Part shown: positions 1 to 4,234 of the stretch, piece after piece | Numbering within the stretch: position 1 is the stretch's first letter | Layout: the number at the start of each line of letters is the position of its first letter | Source: Oscillospiraceae bacterium | Lineage (GTDB): Bacteria > Bacillota_A > Clostridia > Oscillospirales > Oscillospiraceae | Assembly (NCBI GenBank): GCA_017396725.1 | Contig: JAFQLA010000053.1 | Coordinates: 1 to 5,392 of the forward strand | Direction: 5' to 3' | Length of the DNA stretch: 5,392 nucleotides | Program-made: the position numbers and the translations under genes | Notes under the pieces: model-generated | The model's database searches: none | What the model saw: only the letters and a program-made list of their open reading frames with translations | Told to the model about the DNA's origin: nothing

Positions 1-256
1 CGCCCTTATCCAGAGTATAATCGGAAAGGCCACCGGTTTCAGAAAGAACGCGCTGGCTCAAAAGGCGGAAGCTCACCACCTCCGCATAGCGGGAAGCCGT
101 ATCCCCCAGCACACGGCAAAGATCCACTTCCGCCTGATGGGAGGCAGGCTCAGGCACGATGAGAAGCTGCGGCGCCTCGCCTTTTCGCATATTCATTTGC
201 GCAAGGATACCTTCGGACTTACCGCTGCGGGTCAAACCGATCCGGATCTCCAACAT
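1..256 (-). CDS. addB: AddB (RexB-type) helicase/nuclease subunit, N-terminal fragment
   Basis: This is the first 85 residues of a protein whose remainder lies beyond the left edge. AddB is one subunit of the cytoplasmic AddAB helicase-nuclease, which processes double-strand DNA ends for RecA-dependent repair in Gram-positive bacteria. The fragment starts MLEIRIGLTRSGKSEG, with a Walker A-like GxxxxGKS loop at residues 7-14 where AddB proteins usually have a GRAGSGK-type loop. The family's LLIVPE stretch follows at residues 31-36, and AEVVSFRLLSQRV at 58-70 matches the conserved region leading to helicase motif Ia. The ATG at 256 puts the Walker loop at the usual distance from the N-terminus. 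Its ribosome binding site is weak: an AGGG about 8 bases upstream. An intrinsic terminator ends 21 bases upstream of the start. The nuclease domain and Fe-S cysteines of AddB lie outside the window, so another UvrD-like or PD-(D/E)XK protein is not strictly excluded. Confidence 0.85.
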   Translation of the reverse strand, partial: MLEIRIGLTRSGKSEGILAQMNMRKGEAPQLLIVPEPASHQAEVDLCRVLGDTASRYAEVVSFRLLSQRVLSETGGLSDYTLDKG

Positions 257-277
257 AGTTTCTGCCCTGCCTTTCTG

Positions 278-304
278 AAAAAGGGAGCAGAATTCTCTGC
301 CCCC
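278..304 (-). terminator. Intrinsic terminator after the small membrane protein gene
   Basis: Read on the minus strand, the stop codon TAA is followed at once by a 9-bp stem (GGGGGCAGA paired with TCTGCTCCC, including one G-U wobble). The stem has a GAAT loop and is followed by five T residues. It closes the zinc-ribbon/alr/ispE/small-protein unit. It sits just upstream of the addB start, so it may also limit read-through into addB. Confidence 0.85.
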
Positions 305-526
305 TTATTGGAATTGAAACCATTTCCCCATGATCTCCAGCATTTTCCACTTGAAAATGTATTCTTCTCCCTCTGCCTCATCGCTGACGCCGGAGGCGCA
401 AAGGGGGCTGAAGACAACGCCCCACCAATTGGTAAGGCCCATAGGGGAATCGGTCAGCATATAAAAACCCATGGTGACCACCAGCGCCGCTGCGCAGGCG
501 ATCTCCCACAATTTCTTTCGGTCCAT
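305..526 (-). CDS. Small single-span membrane protein, unknown function (73 aa)
   Basis: I do not recognise a named family. The protein begins MDRKKLWEI and has one hydrophobic segment at about residues 6-24 (rich in A, L, V, M, F, Y). A tryptophan-containing stretch follows (NWWGVVFSPLC, residues 33-43), then an acidic patch (DEAEGEE, 49-55) and an aromatic C-terminus (KWFQFQ). Positive residues before the span (R3, K4, K5) suggest N-in topology. Two ATGs are in frame, at 532 and 526. The ribosome binding site AAAGGAG (534-540) is 1 base from the first and 7 bases from the second, so I chose 526. The gene follows ispE by 51 bases and is the last gene before a terminator, so it is probably co-transcribed with alr and ispE. 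Good codon use, a strong ribosome binding site and the terminator at its stop support it as a real gene. The LC at residues 42-43 is too far in to be a lipoprotein signal. Confidence 0.75.
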   Translation of the reverse strand: MDRKKLWEIACAAALVVTMGFYMLTDSPMGLTNWWGVVFSPLCASGVSDEAEGEEYIFKWKMLEIMGKWFQFQ

Positions 527-527
527 A

Positions 528-562
528 TCCATACTCCTTTCAAAAACTGAGGTGAGTATGGA
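528..562 (-). promoter_or_regulatory. Inverted repeat covering the ribosome binding site of the small membrane protein
   Basis: On the minus strand TCCATACTC (562-554) is a perfect 9-base complement of GAGTATGGA (536-528), separated by 17 bases. The 3' arm contains the GAG of the ribosome binding site and the ATG at 532, and it ends one base before the likely start at 526. If folded in the mRNA it would hide the translation start. No U tract follows, so it is not a terminator. The repeat is seen directly; a regulatory role is inference. Confidence 0.35.
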
Positions 563-577
563 CTCTTTCTTCCATTT

Positions 578-1438
578 TTATACAGGCTCTGCCAAATAGG
601 TTTCGGCATAGCGGTCTTTCAGCTTTTCAAAAGCCGCTTCGGCTTTTCCCTTATCGCGGAAAATACCGAAAACCGTGGGGCCTGAGCCCGTCATCACGGC
701 GCTGAGCGCCCCCTGTGACAAGAGCGCTTTCTTTATGGTAAATACCTCGCCGAATTCCTCCGGCAGTACTTCTTCAAATACATTGCGGCAAAGCTCTGCC
801 ACGCGGGTGATATCCTGCGCCTCAATAGCGCGCAGCATCTCTTCCGTATGAGGGCGGTCTTGCAGCGCATCCACCTTCACGCGGCCGAAAAGCATAGGCG
901 TGGAGACGGAAAAATCAGGCTTGCAGATCACAAACCAACACGCGGGCATGGAAGGAAGATCCTGTAAAATCTCGCCTCTCCCCTCTGCCAGTGCCGTGCC
1001 GCCGCGCACACAGTAAGGCACATCGCTGCCGATCTGCGCGCCCAGCATTTCCAGTTCGTCACGGGTGAGATGGGGCGCGTACAGCTCCCGCAGGCCCTTG
1101 AGAACGGCTGCCGCATCCGTGCTGCCCCCTGCCATTCCCGCGCCGCTGGGCACCTTTTTTTCAAGGGTGATGTGCAGCCCCCCGCAGGGGATCTCCGTAT
1201 AGGCGAAGAAAGCTTTTGCCGCCTTCACCGCAAGATTTCGCTCATCACAGGGAATATGGCCCCAGTTGCTTGCGCAGGTAATGCCGCCGGTTTCATTTTT
1301 CTCCAGCGTCACCTCGTCGCAAAGGGAAATGCTCTGCATCACCATGCAAAGATCGTGATAGCCATCTTCACGGCGGCGGAGGATATCCAGCGTCAGATTC
1401 AGTTTTGCAGGGGCGCTGAGGGTAATTTTCATAGTCAT
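578..1438 (-). CDS. ispE: 4-diphosphocytidyl-2-C-methyl-D-erythritol kinase (IspE)
   Basis: IspE is a cytoplasmic GHMP-family kinase. It uses ATP to phosphorylate the 2-hydroxyl of CDP-methylerythritol in the MEP pathway to isopentenyl and dimethylallyl diphosphate. The three GHMP motifs are present: PAKLNLTLDI at residues 10-19, with K12 matching the conserved active-site lysine; the glycine-rich ATP loop PSGAGMAGGSTDAA at 97-110; and MTGSGPTVFG at 249-258. D139 in IGSDVPYC matches the catalytic aspartate. DGYHDL at 25-30 is the usual substrate-side motif. The length of 286 residues is normal. The ATG at 1438 lies three bases after the alr stop codon and has no clear ribosome binding site, so translation probably depends on ribosomes finishing alr. 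A second ATG at 1432 would give the N-terminus MKITLSAPAK, which is closer to typical family members and is an equally plausible start. Confidence 0.97.
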   Translation of the reverse strand: MTMKITLSAPAKLNLTLDILRRREDGYHDLCMVMQSISLCDEVTLEKNETGGITCASNWGHIPCDERNLAVKAAKAFFAYTEIPCGGLHITLEKKVPSGAGMAGGSTDAAAVLKGLRELYAPHLTRDELEMLGAQIGSDVPYCVRGGTALAEGRGEILQDLPSMPACWFVICKPDFSVSTPMLFGRVKVDALQDRPHTEEMLRAIEAQDITRVAELCRNVFEEVLPEEFGEVFTIKKALLSQGALSAVMTGSGPTVFGIFRDKGKAEAAFEKLKDRYAETYLAEPV

Positions 1439-1441
1439 GTA

Positions 1442-2608
1442 TCAATCCAGAAGCCGCAATTCACGGCCGATCTCCTTCCCCTCGGCAATAAATACGCGGG
1501 GCACCCGCTTAGAAACGGCGCAGGTCAGTTCATAAGGAATGGTGCCGGCCAGTTCTGCCAGCGCATCAAGGGAATTGTTGCTGCCAAAGATCTCCACCTC
1601 GTCCCCCACCTGAATTTCAGGCAGTTCGCTCAGATCGATCATGCACATATCCATGCAGATCCGCCCGCGAAGAGGTGCAGGGCCATACTTGGTGGCAAGA
1701 GAGCAGCGGTTGGAGAGGCAGCGGAAAAAACCGTCCGCATAGCCGATAGGAAGAACGCCAAGGCGACTGCGCTTGTCGGTGGTATAGAGGCGGCCGTAAC
1801 TCACATCCGTATCTGCCTCGAAAATCTTAATGGTGTTCACCACGGATTTAAGGCTCATCACCGGCTTTACACCCAGTTTTTCGGCATGCTCACCGTAGCC
1901 GTAAAGCAAAATGCCGGGGCGCACCATATCAAGATAGGTCTCGGGATAGTTGGCAACGGCGCCGCTGTTGGCGCAATGCCGCAGGGCGAAATGCACGCCC
2001 TTTTCCTCCAGCACGGACACCACGCGGTTAAAAAGCGCAAACTGTTTGCGGGTAAAAGCAACGCTTTCCTCATCCTGCTCATCGGCGGCGGCAAAATGGG
2101 TAAAGATACCCTCCGCCTCCAGATTTTCAAGTCGGCAGGCACGGAGCACACCCTCCACGCCGCTTTCAAAATGTACGCCGTCACACAAAAAGCCGAGGCG
2201 GGACATACCTGTATCCAGCTTGATGTGGATCTTCAGCTTGCCGCCGCATTTTCTTGCTTCCGCATCGTATTCCAATGCCTTGGCCTCACAGGTCACAGTC
2301 TGGGTAATATCATTCTGGAGCAGCAGCGGCACTTCCTCCGCAGGAGTGTGCCCCAGCAGCAAAATGGGAATCGTGATGCCGTGATGGCGCAGCTCACGGG
2401 CCTCATCCAGACTGGAGACGGCCAGATAGTCTGCCCCCTGTTCCTGCAGCACACGGGCAGAATGCAGCGCGCCATGGCCATAGGCGTCCGCCTTTACCAC
2501 GCCCAGGAATTTCACTCCATCCCCCACATGGGCACGCAGTCTTTTGTAATTATGGATCAGATTGTCGAGATTGATCTCAGCCCAGGTACGGCGCAGCGTA
2601 GATTCCAT
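1442..2608 (-). CDS. alr: Alanine racemase (PLP-dependent)
   Basis: This enzyme interconverts L- and D-alanine in the cytoplasm, supplying D-alanine for peptidoglycan. The PLP-binding motif VVKADAYGHG is at residues 37-46, with K39 as the Schiff-base lysine. KLDTGMSRLG at 130-139 carries K130 and R137, which match the lysine and PLP-contacting arginine of the Bacillus-type enzyme. The second catalytic base is Y271 in DVSYGRLY, contributed across the dimer. RICMDMCMIDL at 316-326 is the conserved substrate-carboxylate loop (M319, D320). The N-terminal TIM barrel and the C-terminal beta domain are both complete, and 388 residues is the usual size. The start at 2608 is set by AAGGAG eight bases upstream. 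The gene sits 37 bases after the zinc-ribbon gene and 3 bases before ispE. No catalytic residue is missing. Confidence 0.98.
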   Translation of the reverse strand: MESTLRRTWAEINLDNLIHNYKRLRAHVGDGVKFLGVVKADAYGHGALHSARVLQEQGADYLAVSSLDEARELRHHGITIPILLLGHTPAEEVPLLLQNDITQTVTCEAKALEYDAEARKCGGKLKIHIKLDTGMSRLGFLCDGVHFESGVEGVLRACRLENLEAEGIFTHFAAADEQDEESVAFTRKQFALFNRVVSVLEEKGVHFALRHCANSGAVANYPETYLDMVRPGILLYGYGEHAEKLGVKPVMSLKSVVNTIKIFEADTDVSYGRLYTTDKRSRLGVLPIGYADGFFRCLSNRCSLATKYGPAPLRGRICMDMCMIDLSELPEIQVGDEVEIFGSNNSLDALAELAGTIPYELTCAVSKRVPRVFIAEGKEIGRELRLLD

Positions 2609-2616
2609 AATCGCAA

Positions 2617-2622
2617 CTCCTT
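2617..2622 (-). promoter_or_regulatory. Ribosome binding site of alr
   Basis: AAGGAG on the minus strand, 8 bases before the ATG at 2608, fixes the alr start. It is a stronger site than those of the genes on either side (zinc-ribbon and ispE), so alr may be the best-translated gene of this unit. Confidence 0.75.
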
Positions 2623-2645
2623 AAAAATATCGAAATGCCGGGATC

Positions 2646-2849
2646 TCATTCCTCCGGCAGCTCTTTGAGCATGCGGATCGTTCTGTAGATCTCACCGCAG
2701 GCGGAACATTTCCATTCGCAATCGCTCTTTTTTGCCTTCTTGTGAAGATGGGTCAGCACCGCCTCGCCGCACTTGGGGCAAGTCACCGCTTCGTTGGTCC
2801 AGAGCTTTTTCAAAAGTGCGACTTCTGTGTCACGGTTCTTGGTGTACAC
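2646..2849 (-). CDS. Small zinc-ribbon protein, unknown function (67 aa, GTG start)
   Basis: The protein has a four-cysteine zinc ribbon: CPKCG at residues 24-28 and CSACG at 48-52. About 20 residues lie between the knuckles, including a basic patch (KKAKK, 37-41) and histidines at 34 and 36. This fold binds one zinc ion and often contacts nucleic acid or protein partners, but nothing here identifies the partner. The start is GTG at 2849. An in-frame TAG lies two codons upstream, and AAGGGGG (2859-2865) is 9 bases before the start. No ATG precedes the cysteine pairs. The gene is first in the unit leading to alr and ispE, 37 bases before alr. It begins only 21 bases after the preceding terminator. 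A role in regulating the unit is possible but unsupported. Confidence is high that the gene is real and low for any function. Confidence 0.75.
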   Translation of the reverse strand: MYTKNRDTEVALLKKLWTNEAVTCPKCGEAVLTHLHKKAKKSDCEWKCSACGEIYRTIRMLKELPEE

Positions 2850-2870
2850 CCTCTATCGCCCCCTTCAGAC

Positions 2871-2906
2871 AAAAAATAGCACCGTAGGTTTCCCTACGGT
2901 GCTATT
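2871..2906 (-). terminator. Intrinsic terminator after the DUF1015 gene
   Basis: A perfect 14-bp stem (arms at 2893-2906 and 2875-2888) is capped by a GAAA tetraloop on the minus strand. It runs into six T residues (2876-2871), the first two of which are part of the stem. No T tract follows on the plus strand, so it works only for leftward transcription. It lies 34 bases after the DUF1015 stop codon and separates the right-hand unit from the zinc-ribbon/alr/ispE unit. Confidence 0.92.
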
Positions 2907-2932
2907 ATACTGCAAGTATGCTCTAATTACCA
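2904..2932 (-). promoter_or_regulatory. Possible promoter for the zinc-ribbon/alr/ispE unit
   Basis: A perfect -10 hexamer, TATAAT (2909-2904), lies on the minus strand and overlaps the first bases of the terminator stem. The best -35 at 17-base spacing is TGGTAA (2932-2927), which matches only three of six consensus bases; no extended -10 TG is correctly placed. There is no room for a promoter between the terminator and the GTG at 2849, so one must lie here or further upstream if the unit has its own. The weak -35 keeps confidence low. Confidence 0.35.
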
Positions 2933-2940
2933 GCAATTTA

Positions 2941-4221
2941 TCAGCGAATCTTGCGAGCTTCGATGTAGTAACGCTTGTCAGCAGCGTGACCCATGGAGAA
3001 GGTCTTGCGGGGCAGAACGCCGTCAGCCATAACGGTCTTGAACAGCTGTTCCTTACCCATAGCGGGCAGCTTGAAGCCGATGTTGCCGGGCTTGGAACCC
3101 AGTTCTTCGGTAACTTCGTCGCCGTGGATGTAGTCTACCTTGCCGCCGAATTCCTTCAGATAGCTGTCGATGAAGGCCTGCAGAGTGCCAACTGCCAGCT
3201 GAACGGAGGGATTGGGAACGGTGATGAAGCCCTTCTTGTCGCCATAGTTGTAAGCGATGGTGTGACCTTTGCCCTGGCCTTCGTGTGCTTCGGGATAGAA
3301 CTTCTTGAATTCAGCCATCATCTTTTCAGCGTCAACATCGAATACAACGCGATGGATGGGCTCGAACTGCAGAGCGTCGTCATGGTTGTTAACAACTTCA
3401 ACCAGAGCGTAACGAGCGGGCAGCTTCAGATATTCTTCGGGGGTGAGGCCCTTCTTCTGTTCTTCATAGCAAGCCTTAGCGGTTGCCAGAGAGTGGTTGC
3501 CATCGCCTACTGCGAACAGCAGAGGAGCAACACCGGAAACATTGTACTTAGCCTTCATAGCTTCGTCGGTGGTGAGGCCTTCGAGAGCGTCAGCAACGGC
3601 ATCGATCTGAGCAGCGGAGAGCTTGTAGCCCTTGATGTGGCCGCCGTTCTGCATGAGGTCGAAATCGTAAACCACTTCCATGCTGTCAGCAGCAGCGGTC
3701 AGGGGTTCGATAACGGTCTTTTCGGGGTTGTCGATGAGGAGCATTACGTGGGGCAGTTCGATGGGAGCGTTGCGGCGAACCTTAGCGCGGGGAGGAATGC
3801 GTTCGAGAACGGTACCTTCGGTAGCGCGGATGAGAGCGCCGGAACCGGGGGTGAAATCATAGGTATCCAGGTCTACCATACCGATGAGACCGTGACGGAC
3901 ACGACCGTCAGACTGGTTGCGTTCGATATAGATGAGAGAATCCTTCAGAGTTTCGAAAATGCCGTCTGCCATGTACTTATCCATGCAGGCATTGATGTCA
4001 GCGATGTATTCGTCAACATTGGGATCTTCCAGATTGGCTTCGGGAAGGATCACGCGGCGGGTAGAGGGAGCATCGCCAACCTTCTTTTCCACTGCTTCCC
4101 AATATTCGGGCTCGGAAGTGAACTGGTCGCAGGCTACAACTGCCCACTTTTCCATGTCGCAATCCTTGGGCAGCAGAATGTCTGCGGGATAAAAGCCCAG
4201 CTTTTCAAACTTCTTGTTCAT
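2941..4221 (-). CDS. DUF1015 family protein (COG4198), function unknown
   Basis: This is a complete 426-residue soluble protein with no signal peptide or membrane span, of the DUF1015 family common in Clostridia and Bacteroidetes. Recognisable blocks are WAVVACDQFTSEPEYW at residues 26-41, RATEGTVLERIPPR at 132-145, ELPHVMLLIDNP at 155-166, and GDGNHSLATAK at 239-249. The last takes the place of the ADGHHR-type motif I recall in other DUF1015 proteins. No catalysis has been settled for this subfamily as far as I know. The start at 4221 is chosen because AGGAGG ends 6 bases upstream; the longer reading frame from 4242 would begin inside the preceding gene and before that site. Its stop is 34 bases before a strong terminator. 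Codon use is unusual: by hand count 33 of 34 lysines are AAG, with GAA, GCT and GGT favoured. The flanking genes mix AAA/AAG and use more GCG and GGG. This pattern is typical of strongly expressed genes. Confidence 0.9.
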   Translation of the reverse strand: MNKKFEKLGFYPADILLPKDCDMEKWAVVACDQFTSEPEYWEAVEKKVGDAPSTRRVILPEANLEDPNVDEYIADINACMDKYMADGIFETLKDSLIYIERNQSDGRVRHGLIGMVDLDTYDFTPGSGALIRATEGTVLERIPPRAKVRRNAPIELPHVMLLIDNPEKTVIEPLTAAADSMEVVYDFDLMQNGGHIKGYKLSAAQIDAVADALEGLTTDEAMKAKYNVSGVAPLLFAVGDGNHSLATAKACYEEQKKGLTPEEYLKLPARYALVEVVNNHDDALQFEPIHRVVFDVDAEKMMAEFKKFYPEAHEGQGKGHTIAYNYGDKKGFITVPNPSVQLAVGTLQAFIDSYLKEFGGKVDYIHGDEVTEELGSKPGNIGFKLPAMGKEQLFKTVMADGVLPRKTFSMGHAADKRYYIEARKIR

Positions 4222-4227
4222 GTTTTT

Positions 4228-4234
4228 CCTCCTA
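4228..4234 (-). promoter_or_regulatory. Ribosome binding site of the DUF1015 gene, overlapping the upstream stop codon
   Basis: On the minus strand TAGGAGG contains both the TAG stop of the phosphoglycerate mutase-like gene (4234-4232) and a consensus AGGAGG (4233-4228), 6 bases before the ATG at 4221. The overlap points to co-transcription and probably coupled translation, and it fixes the DUF1015 start. Confidence 0.88.

Noticed and set aside
397..402. Lipoprotein signal in the small membrane protein (PLC at residues 41-43)
   Set aside because: The cysteine lies about 20 residues beyond the membrane span, and the preceding residues do not form a proper lipobox.
137..550. 137-codon open frame on the plus strand
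   Set aside because: It crosses the start of addB, a terminator and the whole small membrane protein gene in antisense, with no motif or clear ribosome binding site.
1070..2668. 532-codon open frame on the plus strand
   Set aside because: It lies opposite ispE and alr, whose catalytic motifs are all intact. Its translation resembles no family, and long antisense frames are expected with this codon use.
2871..2906. The 14-bp perfect inverted repeat as a mobile-element end or regulator operator
   Set aside because: The GAAA loop, the T tract on one side only and the position after a stop codon fit an intrinsic terminator better. No second copy or transposase is present.
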